Shown in pieces: positions 52,195 through 60,523 of a DNA stretch of 64,000 bases. The stretch covers positions 124,001 to 188,000 of the forward strand of contig JACZRS010000004.1 in NCBI GenBank assembly GCA_022574595.1. The letters are read 5' to 3'. How positions within the stretch are numbered: position 1 is the first letter of the stretch; each line of letters starts with the position of its first letter. A program made the translations under genes and the position numbers. The notes below the pieces were generated by a model. It searched no databases. It was not told the origin of the DNA and was given only the letters and a program-made list of their open reading frames with translations. The stretch is from Planctomycetota bacterium (GTDB lineage Bacteria > Planctomycetota > Phycisphaerae > Phycisphaerales > SM1A02).

Positions 52195-52461
52195 ATGAAT
52201 GATCGTAAGCCCCAACCCACAAGTGATCCCGGAGATGCAGCATGGGCATATAACCGTTGGCCGACTGTTGGGCTTTTTACAGGTGCAGGTTTGGGCGCGA
52301 TGCTTGGATTGGTCTTTCCTCCGTTTGGCTGGTTTAAATTAGTTGCTTATATTGTGGTTGGCGCGCTAGGGGGCTGCGTTATCGGTTTCATCACAGCGCG
52401 AATTATCTTCGGCCGCGCTGTTGATGAACGTCTTGAAGACAATGACGATCTACAAAGCTGA
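52195..52461 (+). CDS. Small two-span membrane protein
   Basis: 88 residues with two hydrophobic segments: WPTVGLFTGAGLGAMLGLVF (about 22-42) and LVAYIVVGALGGCVIGFITA (about 49-70), and short charged ends. No known family was recognised. It is read in the same direction as asnS, 23 bp downstream, so probably co-transcribed. Function unknown. Confidence 0.65.
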   Translation: MNDRKPQPTSDPGDAAWAYNRWPTVGLFTGAGLGAMLGLVFPPFGWFKLVAYIVVGALGGCVIGFITARIIFGRAVDERLEDNDDLQS

Positions 52462-52479
52462 TAATTTATTTGTAATGAT

Positions 52480-52695
52480 TTAGTCTTTCTTAGCAGTGAG
52501 TTTAAGCCAGCAGCCGAAGACCATCAGCGCGATACCGCAAAGCAAAACACCTCTAGGGGAGACGAAGATTTGCTTCGGATCTGCTATTTCTAACGCTCGC
52601 GCAAGGCGAAGGATACCAGCCAAGATGCAAGATGCAGCCCCCAATACGCCGCACAAGGTTCCCAGTAGATCAAGCCTTTGATTCATTCGATTCAT
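52480..52695 (-). CDS. Small membrane protein
   Basis: 71 residues with two hydrophobic stretches (LLGTLCGVLGAASCILAGIL, then GVLLCGIALMVFGCWLKL). GGAGAAG lies 6 nt before the ATG at 52695. There are two near-adjacent Met codons (MNRMNQ); the first fits best. Convergent with the preceding small gene with an 18-bp gap. Unknown function; the two Cys per helix and short loops do not match a known family by eye. Confidence 0.65.
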   Translation of the reverse strand: MNRMNQRLDLLGTLCGVLGAASCILAGILRLARALEIADPKQIFVSPRGVLLCGIALMVFGCWLKLTAKKD

Positions 52696-52918
52696 ATAGC
52701 TTCTCCGTCGGTTCTCTGCCTTGATTAGTGTAAGTTTTTCTTAATATGTATGTATTCGCGTGTATCAAGCAATTATCGAAGGCATGGTCTATGTTTACTT
52801 CGGTAACGTGTCCAGCTGAGCATAATTGAACACATTCTAGTTTGAAAGGCAATTGGTAAACCATGAAAGTAGAGCTGGTGATCAGTAGACCATAGGCTTG
52901 CGTACCTTTTCTTTCACC

Positions 52919-53016
52919 TGCTCTTCCCTCGACTGCTCTTCCCTCGACTGCTCTTCCCTCGACTGCTCTACCCTCGACTGCTCTACCCTCGACTGCTCTA
53001 CCCTCGACTGCTCTAC
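52919..53016. repeat. 15-bp tandem repeat next to tRNA-Pro
   Basis: Six complete 15-bp units run from 52919 to 53008: three of TGCTCTTCCCTCGAC then three of TGCTCTACCCTCGAC, followed by a partial TGCTCTAC to 53016. The single T/A change divides the array into two blocks, consistent with stepwise expansion. A small TGCGGC/GCCGCA hairpin (about 53017-53031) separates it from the 3' end of tRNA-Pro. ORFs running through it simply translate the repeat. Confidence 0.95.
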
Positions 53017-53032
53017 TGCGGCTTTGCCGCAA

Positions 53033-53106
<74 letters not shown>

Positions 53107-53143
53107 CGGTGTTTGTTCTTAAATTGTCAGCCACAGACTATTT

Positions 53144-53198
53144 TAACCTGCGACCTGTCGCCTAAGGCGACCGCTCTGCCAAGCTGAGCTACACCCCG
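53144..53198 (-). pseudogene. tRNA-Pro remnant (5' half, altered anticodon arm)
   Basis: The 5' 34 nt (acceptor 5' strand, D-arm) are identical to tRNA-Pro, as is AGGTCGCAGGTT after the anticodon arm. In between, the anticodon stem has been replaced by GTCGCCTTAGGCGAC, a small palindrome with a shortened loop, and the T-arm and 3' acceptor strand are missing after GGTT. It cannot fold into a functional tRNA. The same GTCGCC...GGCGAC palindrome occurs before groEL (49311-49329). Confidence 0.85.
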
Positions 53199-53309
53199 CG
53201 GTTAGACTTTGGATCGTCTACGTGCTGACCAGTCTAAACATCAAAATGTCAAAAGCCAAGCCAGGCCATTTGAAAGGGCATATTAGCCTTTGCGGGGCAA
53301 TTTGTTTCA

Positions 53310-53609
53310 TTAGTGCCTATCTATCTTGATGTAATATCGTCGGACCTTACGATTTGAAGCTCCACTGCCGATGATTCCTAGATCAAGCAGGACTGCTACA
53401 ACAACTGCTATGAGATAGATACCGCTGACCGAGCCATTGGTATTCATCGCCCAGGCATAGACAAGCGTTGTCACCGGCATGAAGAAAAAACCCAATAAGG
53501 GCCAAAGTACCGAATGGTACGCATTTCCTATATAATCACTAAAAATAACCACCAATATGATGGCTAATCTGGGCATAAACAGAGCTATGCAACCGACTAA
53601 ACAGGGCAT
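53310..53609 (-). CDS. Small membrane protein of unknown function
   Basis: 99 residues, up to three hydrophobic segments: an N-terminal one (CIALFMPRLAIILVVIF), SVLWPLLGFFFMPVTTLVYA, and YLIAVVVAVLLDLGIIGSG, with a basic C-terminus (RKVRRYYIKIDRH). A start at the internal MPRLAI (about 53573) is possible and would drop only an unstructured lead. No family assigned. It is divergent from nuoA. Confidence 0.6.
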   Translation of the reverse strand: MPCLVGCIALFMPRLAIILVVIFSDYIGNAYHSVLWPLLGFFFMPVTTLVYAWAMNTNGSVSGIYLIAVVVAVLLDLGIIGSGASNRKVRRYYIKIDRH

Positions 53610-53715
53610 TACAGTAGTGTGACAGGCAGATGCGCTTGAGGCAAATGAAGCTAGGCCTTACACTCTGAGTTCTTATTACTCTTTGTATCAATCAGGGCAG
53701 GATAATCGCTCTTGG

Positions 53716-54126
53716 ATGGAGTTAGCAGTGTTCACAAATACACTCGCAGTAGATCTGAACTTGTACATCCCAATCGGATTATTGGTCGTGATGGCGCTGG
53801 TCTTCGTAGTGGCGAATCTTGCCATGACGCATCTACTAGGTCCTAGTTCAAGTGGACCTATTAAGGATACTACATATGAATCAGGGATGAACCCAATCGG
53901 GACTGCTCGTAAGCGATTCAACGTGCGATTTTACATTCTTGCGATGACTTTCCTGGTTTTCGATGTTGAGATTATTTTCCTATATCCCTGGGCGGTGACT
54001 TTTAGCAAGCTCACGCCACAAAGTCCGGATGCAGCGCTATTCTTGGGGCGAATAATGTTCTTTATCGCCACTTCGATCATCGCCTATATCTACGCATGGC
54101 GAAAGGGTGTATTCCGATGGGACTAA
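53716..54126 (+). CDS. nuoA: NADH-quinone oxidoreductase subunit A
   Basis: About 136 residues from ATG 53716; an in-frame TTG at 53683 would add eleven residues. NuoA is a membrane-arm subunit of complex I near the quinone channel. Three membrane spans are visible (LYIPIGLLVVMALVFVVANL, FYILAMTFLVFDVEIIFLYP, LFLGRIMFFIATSIIAYIYA). The hallmark YESGMNPIGTARKRFNVRFY and FDVEIIFLYPWAV are present. It is isolated from nuoB (9.8 kb) and nuoC (36.0 kb) and has no nuo neighbour. No -35/-10 or Shine-Dalgarno sequence was clear. Confidence 0.94.
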   Translation: MELAVFTNTLAVDLNLYIPIGLLVVMALVFVVANLAMTHLLGPSSSGPIKDTTYESGMNPIGTARKRFNVRFYILAMTFLVFDVEIIFLYPWAVTFSKLTPQSPDAALFLGRIMFFIATSIIAYIYAWRKGVFRWD

Positions 54127-54346
54127 GGGGTTACCCTCGGTCCATATAACTGAATCTTTGAGATTTGGCACTAAAGCAGAATGGTTTTTTTGATGGCTTT
54201 TTTCGCGTTTGCATTTAGCACTCTTGAAACAGATAGCTAAACACTTTATCTCCTAAAAGCTTTGATTTCAAATGTTTGTGTGACGATATGTCAGATTGTG
54301 GGCCATGGTTTTGCCTACTACTTTTCACCTTGAGGTGACTCTAATA

Positions 54347-56164
54347 ATGTGCGCACAATCATCCAGTTCGCCTGGCATAGAGGATCCAAGTCAGATCCGC
54401 AAAGATATCCAGCATCTCATAGATAATGAGGCTTTGGATATCGCGTTTCAGCCGATTGTTAACCTCCCTACAGGTGAGATCATCGGTTACGAAGCTCTAT
54501 CCAGACCTACAAGCGAGTCAAGGTTTTCCAACCCTGCCCAACTTTTCGTTGATGCTGATCTCGCTGATATGCTGCCGCAACTAGAAAGCTTTATTCGTCG
54601 GAAAACCTTTGCCGCTACTTCCGAAAAATTACCTGTTGATGCCATGCTCTTTCTAAATAATAGCCCTAGCGTTTTTAACAGCGATGGGTATGTTGAGCAG
54701 ATCGAAGCTGATATCAAGTCTGTCTCAAATCTTAGCCCACGAAGAGTTGTTCTGGAAATAACTGAACGAGCTGAGCATGATTTTGACGCTGATTTAGATG
54801 TACGAGCGTTTGCATTGCGCGAGATAGGTTTTCAAATTGCGCTCGATGATGTAGGTGCAGGTGTAAGTGGGCTGAATCGCATAATGTCGTTAAGACCCAA
54901 TTGGCTGAAATTAGATCTGGAACTGATCCGTGATATTGATCGTGATCCATTTAAGCAGAATCTGATTCGCTTCTTTGTACGCTTCGCCAAACTTAGCAAT
55001 ATGAAGCTTATAGGCGAGGGAGTCGAAAGTGACAATGAATTGGCGATGATGATTGATCTGGGCGTAGCCCACGCCCAGGGGTATCGCCTGTGCAAGCCTG
55101 ATTTTGAAGTTCGCCAACTCGATGAAATAACCACACAGTATGTGGTTTCATTATCCAGAGAATCAGATAAGCGCAGATTCGAAGACGTTGCAACTGTGCA
55201 AATGGGCGATCTTGCTTCTCCTATTATGAGATGTGATCAATCTCAATCAATTAGTGAAATATATGATAAGGTAAGTTGCTATGAGCATTGCGCCGGTGTG
55301 GTGGTAATGGATCAATTGCAATTTGCAGGTTGGATCAGCAGAGATCAGCTAGAATCACTTTACAACAAAGAGCAAGGCGAAACTCAAGTCGGATCACACA
55401 AGCTTGAGAATTGCCCGATTATTGCATCTGACATAACTCTTGCTGAAGCTATGGAAATCGCAGCCTTCCGCGCGGATGAACAGTCAATTCCGTATTTACT
55501 TGTTGAGCACAATGAATTGATTGACGGTGTTGTGACATTACGTCAATTATTAGTAGCAGCAGCGCGGGCGCATCAGCACGCTCCTGCGCATACCGCACCA
55601 CTTACCGGCCTGCCTAATCGTGTCCGGGCGGACGGCTGGATCTCACAAGGTATTAAAGTTGGTGATAAATCCAATATCATTTTTATCGATTTGCGTGATT
55701 TTGATGCTTACAACCGCAGCTACGGTTTTGAAATGGGTGATGTAATGCTTCGTCGTCTCGTGGGTCTGGTTCGCGCGCACTTCGTTGGGCCTCAGAATAA
55801 CGCATCATACTTTGCTCATCTTGGTGAAGATCGCTTTTTTCTTGCAGTTAAAGATGATGTTAAGGGAAAGCTTCAGCAGTTCATTCGAGCCTTTGAGGAA
55901 TTGCATGGTGAATTCTTTTCGCCAATGGATCATGCTTCGCAGGCATTTTGGTATGTTGATTCTGTGGGCACCAAGCAAAGCCTGCCGCTTACCACGCTTA
56001 GAGTCATTTACTTACCCAATGCTCTGAAATCGGTTCGAGATTCGCGTGAGTTATACGAGACTGCTACCCGACTCCGCATGAGCATGCATGATGGACCAAC
56101 TCATGTAAACAAGATTATTGTTGATGATCGGCAAGAGCCGTTTGCCAGGCAAATCAGCGCTTAA
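54347..56164 (+). CDS. EAL-CBS-GGDEF protein (putative c-di-GMP phosphodiesterase)
   Basis: About 605 residues from ATG 54347, which has GAGGTGA 8 nt upstream. The frame is open to a TTG at 54296. Order: EAL domain (about 25-250) with IAFQPIV, GYEALSRP, VVLEITERAEH, ALDDVGAGVSGL, WLKLDLELIRDI, LIGEGVESDNEL and AQGYRLCKP. A CBS pair follows (about 280-410), with HCAGVVVMDQLQFAGWISRD and QSIPYLLVEHNELIDGVVTL. Last is a GGDEF domain (about 430-590) with TGLPNRV and FIDLRDFDAYNRSYGFEMGD, in which the active site reads LGEDRF. The EAL site looks complete; the GGDEF part is probably a non-catalytic sensor. It hydrolyses c-di-GMP by inference. Confidence 0.88.
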   Translation: MCAQSSSSPGIEDPSQIRKDIQHLIDNEALDIAFQPIVNLPTGEIIGYEALSRPTSESRFSNPAQLFVDADLADMLPQLESFIRRKTFAATSEKLPVDAMLFLNNSPSVFNSDGYVEQIEADIKSVSNLSPRRVVLEITERAEHDFDADLDVRAFALREIGFQIALDDVGAGVSGLNRIMSLRPNWLKLDLELIRDIDRDPFKQNLIRFFVRFAKLSNMKLIGEGVESDNELAMMIDLGVAHAQGYRLCKPDFEVRQLDEITTQYVVSLSRESDKRRFEDVATVQMGDLASPIMRCDQSQSISEIYDKVSCYEHCAGVVVMDQLQFAGWISRDQLESLYNKEQGETQVGSHKLENCPIIASDITLAEAMEIAAFRADEQSIPYLLVEHNELIDGVVTLRQLLVAAARAHQHAPAHTAPLTGLPNRVRADGWISQGIKVGDKSNIIFIDLRDFDAYNRSYGFEMGDVMLRRLVGLVRAHFVGPQNNASYFAHLGEDRFFLAVKDDVKGKLQQFIRAFEELHGEFFSPMDHASQAFWYVDSVGTKQSLPLTTLRVIYLPNALKSVRDSRELYETATRLRMSMHDGPTHVNKIIVDDRQEPFARQISA

Positions 56165-56207
56165 TTTCACAGCGAGATTGTTTTGGAGCTTAACAATATA
56201 GTTGCGC

Positions 56208-56249
56208 AAAAAAAATCCCCCGAAGCAGTGGTGGGTACCACTCCGGGGG
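56208..56249 (-). terminator. Intrinsic terminator, minus strand
   Basis: On the minus strand the stem CCCCGGAGTGG...CCACTGCTTCGGGG is formed by CCCCCG (56217-56222) with CGGGGG (56244-56249) and AGTGG (56227-56231) with CCACT (56238-56242). A run of eight A (56208-56215) reads as ATTTTTTTT on the minus strand. This is the clearest factor-independent terminator in the window. It ends a leftward transcript covering the 56322-56621 ORF, and could also act on the plus-strand EAL message. Confidence 0.85.
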
Positions 56250-56321
56250 GAGGGAAGAGAAGAAGCCCTTACTTGCTTGCCTTAATAAAGATCAAAGCAG
56301 GCTTCTCAAGACAAGATGGGG

Positions 56322-56621
56322 TTAATTCATACCACCTCGCCTGGAGTTAAAAGCGATGGGACACGGCCGTTCGCAGAAGGCCACCACGCCGCGCGGCATG
56401 GAGTCGGGGATCGCTAATCGTCCTTGCGTAACCGACCATGGCGAGATAGGTCCATCCACTCGCCGACCTCTATTTATGATCCGCATCCCATCGCGCACAT
56501 TAGTTGACAAACCCTCGGAGCAAATAGGATTGCCAACCACAACCAGACTTAACGACAACGAGTCACCGATGCTGGTTGCATTATTTCGTACTTTCGAGCT
56601 GTTTGTAGAAACCGAACTCAT
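56322..56621 (-). CDS. Hypothetical small protein downstream of nrdJ
   Basis: 99 residues, rich in Ser, Asn, Gly and Arg, ending in PRGVVAFCERPCPIAFNS. It has no membrane segment. A good terminator lies 73-114 bp after its stop on the same strand, so the region is likely transcribed leftwards, possibly as the tail of the nrdJ message (90-bp gap). A plus-strand ORF (56356-56664) overlaps it and is judged a shadow. AGAG before its ATG is a weak Shine-Dalgarno sequence. Coding status is uncertain. Confidence 0.45.
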   Translation of the reverse strand: MSSVSTNSSKVRNNATSIGDSLSLSLVVVGNPICSEGLSTNVRDGMRIINRGRRVDGPISPWSVTQGRLAIPDSMPRGVVAFCERPCPIAFNSRRGGMN

Positions 56622-56711
56622 CTCTCATATGCTCCGTCAATCATTTTTTGTCTCCATCCACTAAGTGTTAACCCAAACAGTCGTATTGGATTCCTGATTT
56701 AATGCAACTAA

Positions 56712-59700
56712 TCAGCTACAACCCATTGAGTTGCCACAGTTAAGGCATTTGTAACATGTGCCGCTTCTTACCGTGATCATTCCACACACATCACACGCAG
56801 GCGCATCACCCATCATCGCAGCGTTGGCCATATAAAGCGCGCCAAACTCTCCAACTGTTTCAACTGCATTCTCTGAAATAACTTCTTCTGTCGCTTGGAT
56901 CGCTTCAACAATTCGAACATTTTCCTTTACAGGAGCGGTTGTTAGCGAACCACCACTTGAAATTGGCGAACTTGCACCATCTGAAGTATCAGGCTCTTCG
57001 TCTGCTACGCTGCGTTTAAGCAGTTTTTCTCTGGTAGAAGGAAGTGCACGCGTTTTTGTTTCTATTTGATTACTAATTGCAGTTTGCGCTGGACGCGAAT
57101 CAATTTTACGAGAACGCTTCGGAGCATTGGCCTCACGATACCCAGGAATAAACTCCATCCCCATCCAGCGGAAGATGTAATCCACCAAGCTCTTAGCAAA
57201 GGGAATTTCGCTGCTAGTTGTCATACCCATCGGTTCGAAGCGCTGATGCTCGAACTTCTTAACCAGGCTATCTATCGGTACGCCGTATTGAAGGGCAACG
57301 CTGATCGCAGTACCCAGGCAATCCATCAGACCGCCAATTGTCGAACCTTCCTTGGACATTGTGATAAACAGCTCACCGGGATTTCCGTTTTCGTAAAGTC
57401 CTACGGTAAGATATCCCTCATGGCCGGCCACATTAAACCTATGTGTCAGGCTTGCTCTTGTATCAGGCAATCTTCTGCGCAGAGGTCGTTCCACAATTCG
57501 CTCGACAATGCGCTCAATCGTGATAGTCTGCGGAGGAGTTGCGATTTCTTCTTTGGATTCTGAGGATTTCGATGACGTCGATGTCACAGGCTCCCCCACT
57601 TCCACAGCTGCGGTTGATGCTTCCCCCAAGGCAGCCTCCAATGCACGAGCGTGCTTTTCATCGTCTGTTGCGTCATCATCTTTGGCATCCGCTTTGGTGC
57701 TTAGCGGCTGACTAAGCTTACTGCCATCACGATAAAGTGCATTGGCTTTAAGCCCTAATTCCCAGCTTAACCTATATGAATCTGAGATATCTTCAACGCT
57801 CGCTTCGGTTGGCAAATTAATAGTCTTGGAAATTGCGCCGCTAATAAACGGTTGTGCCGCAGCCATCATCCTGATATGACCTTGCGTTGCAATAAACCGT
57901 GTTCCCTTTTCGCCGCAACGATTGGCACAGTCAAAGACCGGCAGATGCTCATCCTTAATATGCGGCGCGCCTTCTATCGTTTGCGTGCCACATACCGCAC
58001 GGTTCAGCAATTCGATCTCGGACCTGCTAAGGCCAAGCAATTTCAGACCATTAAACGAACTGCTTGATCGTGATTTTTCAATTTCAACACCAAGCGAAAC
58101 AAGCACATGCTCAGGCATTGACCAGGCATTAAACGCAAACGAAATCTCGAACGCAGTCGGCAATTGGTTCTCAAGCTCGACTAACTCTTGTGATGTATAA
58201 CCATGCTCAACTAAAAATTCGCGTAGCGTACCCTTACCTTCACCCATAAGCGTATCAATGCTCAGCGTACCCATTACATACGTGAGAATCTCATCAGTTT
58301 GCTTCTCATCGTAACCAAGAGCTTTAAGTGCCGGCCTAAGTGATGCGTTTGCGATCTTGAAGTATCCGCCGCCCGCTAATTTCTTGAATTTCACTAAAGC
58401 GAAATCAGGTTCAACTCCGGTGGTATCGCAGTCCATTAATAAGCCGATGGTTCCTGTGGGTGCTATTACTGTTGTTTGTGCATTTCGATATCCATATTGC
58501 TCGCCAAGCTCAAGCGCAATATCCCAAGCTGATGTTGCGCGACCAAGCAGCTCATCCGCATTAGAGATATTTACACAACCCGTTCTAAACAATTTATGAT
58601 CGATTGGTACAGGACTGATTTTCAATTCCTCATAAGCCTCAGCATCGCGCGGCACACCATAAGCTGCCCTTCGATGATTACGAATAACCCGCAGCATGGC
58701 ATCGCGGTTTTCGCTGAAGCTTGCAAACACGCCCAGTTCTTTTGCCATCTCAGAACTTGTTGCATAAGACCTGCCAGTTAAAATTGCCGTAAGCGTTCCG
58801 CAAACTGCTCGGGCTTCTTCGCTGTCATACGCAATACCTGCTTGCATCAACATCGCGCCTAGGTTTGCGTAGCCAAGTCCTAAGGTTCTATATCGAAAGC
58901 TTTCTAACGCGATTTCCTTGGATGGGAACGAAGCCATAAGCACACTGATTTCCAGCACGATCGTCCATAAACGAATTGCGTGTTCGTATGCATCAATATC
59001 AAAGTTGCGCGCATCCGAATCGTAAAACTTTATTAGATTGATAGATGCCAAATTGCAAGCTGTGTTGTTGAGGAACATATATTCCGAGCAAGGATTACTT
59101 GCCTCAATGCGGCCGCCGGCCGGGCATGTGTGCCAGGCGTTGATGGTCGAGTCATATTGCAGGCCGGGATCCGCACATCCCCACGCAGCCTGGCAAATTT
59201 GCTTCCATAAATCGCGAGCTTTGAGCGTCTTGGCAACCTTGCCATCAGTTCGATTTATTAACTCCCAATCGCCATCTGTTTCTAATGCTTCAAAGAACGC
59301 ATCCGTTAAGCGTACGGAATTATTGGAGTTTTGGCCGGACACTGTGTAATAGGCTTCGCCGTTAAAATCGTATGTAAGCTTTAATCCTAAACTTTCCGCC
59401 AAATCCTTTTGTTCCTGTGGCAGATGCTTCATTCCCTCAACCATTGCAGCGACTTTTAATTCTTCGCGCAATTTCCAGCTTACAAATTGCTCAATATCCG
59501 GGTGATCCGCATCCAGGCAAACCATCTTTGCTGCTCTGCGAGTTGTTCCGCCTGATTTGATTGCGCCCGCAGCTCTATCACCAATACGAAGCCAGCTCAT
59601 TAAGCCTGAGCTTTTTCCGCCGCCGGATAATGATTCGTTTTCGCCGCGCAGTGATGAGAAGTTCGTGCCGGTACCTGAGCCATACTTAAACAGCCGAGCC

Positions 59701-60347
59701 TCGCGCACCCAAAGATCCATGATCCCGCCTTGGTTTACCAGATCATCATCGACCGACTGAATAAAACATGCGTGCGGCTGAGGATGGCTATAGGCATCGG
59801 GCGAAAGTTTCACCTCGCCGGTTGTTGCATCGGCAATCCAATGCCCCTGAGATGGTCCGTTTATGCCATAGGCCCAGTTCAGGCCGGTGTTAAACCACTG
59901 CGGGCTGTTTGGTGCAGCCATCTGGTGTAGCAACATATACGCAAGTTCATCGAAAAACGCCTGAGCGTCCTCGCGCGTATCGAAATAGCCATGCGATTCA
60001 CCCCAATGTCGCCAGCAACCCGCCAACCTATTTATAACATCCTTAACAGACTTTTCGGGTCCAGTTTCTTCAGTGGCACGGGCGACTCGCCCGTGCGTAT
60101 TCTGATTTTCCTCAACGGGCGAGACGCCCGTTCCACTGCCATTTTTCTGCGGCACACCCGCTTTTCTAAAATACTTACTCACCATGATATCCGTAGCAAG
60201 CTGACTCCAATCAGCAGGAATCTCAGCATCGTTCATCTCAAAAACAACACTTCCATCCGCATCGGAAATGCGACTAGTTCTCTTCTCCCATTTAACGGAA
60301 TCAAAGACGTTCTCTGTTGCGGAAGTAAATCGGCGAGTAATTTTCAT
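56712..60347 (-). CDS. nrdJ: Vitamin B12-dependent (class II) ribonucleotide reductase
   Basis: 1211 residues. The enzyme reduces ribonucleotides to deoxyribonucleotides using adenosylcobalamin, so it needs no oxygen. Class II features are GSGTGTNFSSLRGENESLSG, GGTTRRAAKMVCLDADHPDI, NPCSEYMFLNNTACNLASIN, and APTGTIGLLMDCDTTGVEPD. The C-terminal cysteine-rich tail, CDVCGMITVRSG and CYKCLNCGNSMGCS, is typical for thiol exchange. Residues 70-93 are encoded by a paired-palindrome element (60071-60138) that interrupts the otherwise conserved KYFRKAGVPQ...GPEKSV region. Residues 890-960 are a low-complexity acidic linker. Good homology on both sides suggests the enzyme remains functional. Confidence 0.93.
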   Translation of the reverse strand: MKITRRFTSATENVFDSVKWEKRTSRISDADGSVVFEMNDAEIPADWSQLATDIMVSKYFRKAGVPQKNGSGTGVSPVEENQNTHGRVARATEETGPEKSVKDVINRLAGCWRHWGESHGYFDTREDAQAFFDELAYMLLHQMAAPNSPQWFNTGLNWAYGINGPSQGHWIADATTGEVKLSPDAYSHPQPHACFIQSVDDDLVNQGGIMDLWVREARLFKYGSGTGTNFSSLRGENESLSGGGKSSGLMSWLRIGDRAAGAIKSGGTTRRAAKMVCLDADHPDIEQFVSWKLREELKVAAMVEGMKHLPQEQKDLAESLGLKLTYDFNGEAYYTVSGQNSNNSVRLTDAFFEALETDGDWELINRTDGKVAKTLKARDLWKQICQAAWGCADPGLQYDSTINAWHTCPAGGRIEASNPCSEYMFLNNTACNLASINLIKFYDSDARNFDIDAYEHAIRLWTIVLEISVLMASFPSKEIALESFRYRTLGLGYANLGAMLMQAGIAYDSEEARAVCGTLTAILTGRSYATSSEMAKELGVFASFSENRDAMLRVIRNHRRAAYGVPRDAEAYEELKISPVPIDHKLFRTGCVNISNADELLGRATSAWDIALELGEQYGYRNAQTTVIAPTGTIGLLMDCDTTGVEPDFALVKFKKLAGGGYFKIANASLRPALKALGYDEKQTDEILTYVMGTLSIDTLMGEGKGTLREFLVEHGYTSQELVELENQLPTAFEISFAFNAWSMPEHVLVSLGVEIEKSRSSSSFNGLKLLGLSRSEIELLNRAVCGTQTIEGAPHIKDEHLPVFDCANRCGEKGTRFIATQGHIRMMAAAQPFISGAISKTINLPTEASVEDISDSYRLSWELGLKANALYRDGSKLSQPLSTKADAKDDDATDDEKHARALEAALGEASTAAVEVGEPVTSTSSKSSESKEEIATPPQTITIERIVERIVERPLRRRLPDTRASLTHRFNVAGHEGYLTVGLYENGNPGELFITMSKEGSTIGGLMDCLGTAISVALQYGVPIDSLVKKFEHQRFEPMGMTTSSEIPFAKSLVDYIFRWMGMEFIPGYREANAPKRSRKIDSRPAQTAISNQIETKTRALPSTREKLLKRSVADEEPDTSDGASSPISSGGSLTTAPVKENVRIVEAIQATEEVISENAVETVGEFGALYMANAAMMGDAPACDVCGMITVRSGTCYKCLNCGNSMGCS
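60071..60138. repeat. Paired-palindrome element A3 inside the nrdJ coding sequence
   Basis: Two ACGGGCGACTCGCCCGT-type palindromes in opposite orientation are framed by CAGTGG at 60071 and CCACTG at 60138. The layout equals the intergenic elements at 22764-22828 and 27468-27532. Read in the nrdJ frame it encodes residues about 70-93 (GTGVSPVEE ... HGRVARATE) without a stop. Confidence 0.9.
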
Positions 60348-60459
60348 TTATGTATGTACCTTTAACGTCCGTGTTTTTTGATCAAAAAACCTTATTTATT
60401 AACCCAAGGCCGTCCATAGCCGAGGGGGAATCACTACTTACTCTCCCACTTTTCCATCT

Positions 60460-60500
60460 TGCTCCCTCTCTTACTCCCTCTCCCCTTGGGAGAGGGCCGG
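60460..60500. repeat. CCCTCTCCC-CTT-GGGAGAGGG palindrome
   Basis: Nine-bp arms at 60476-60484 and 60488-60496 with a CTT loop. The same element occurs after groEL at 47585-47605. It lies between the HNH gene and nrdJ. The 176-bp gap holds no other recognised feature. Confidence 0.75.
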
Positions 60501-60523
60501 GGTGAGGGTCTTTTCTTTGCTTA

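Noticed and set aside
52919-53016. Possible CRISPR array
   Set aside because: Units are contiguous 15-bp tandem repeats with no spacers, and there are no cas genes.
54215-54240. CIRCE-like TTAGCACTC ... GATAGCTAA upstream of the EAL gene
   Set aside because: The second arm has two mismatches and the spacer is 8 instead of 9; it is not near groE or dnaK and is probably chance.
56356-56664. 102-codon plus ORF opposite 56322-56621
   Set aside because: It overlaps the minus ORF, lacks a start signal, and the terminator in the region favours minus-strand transcription.
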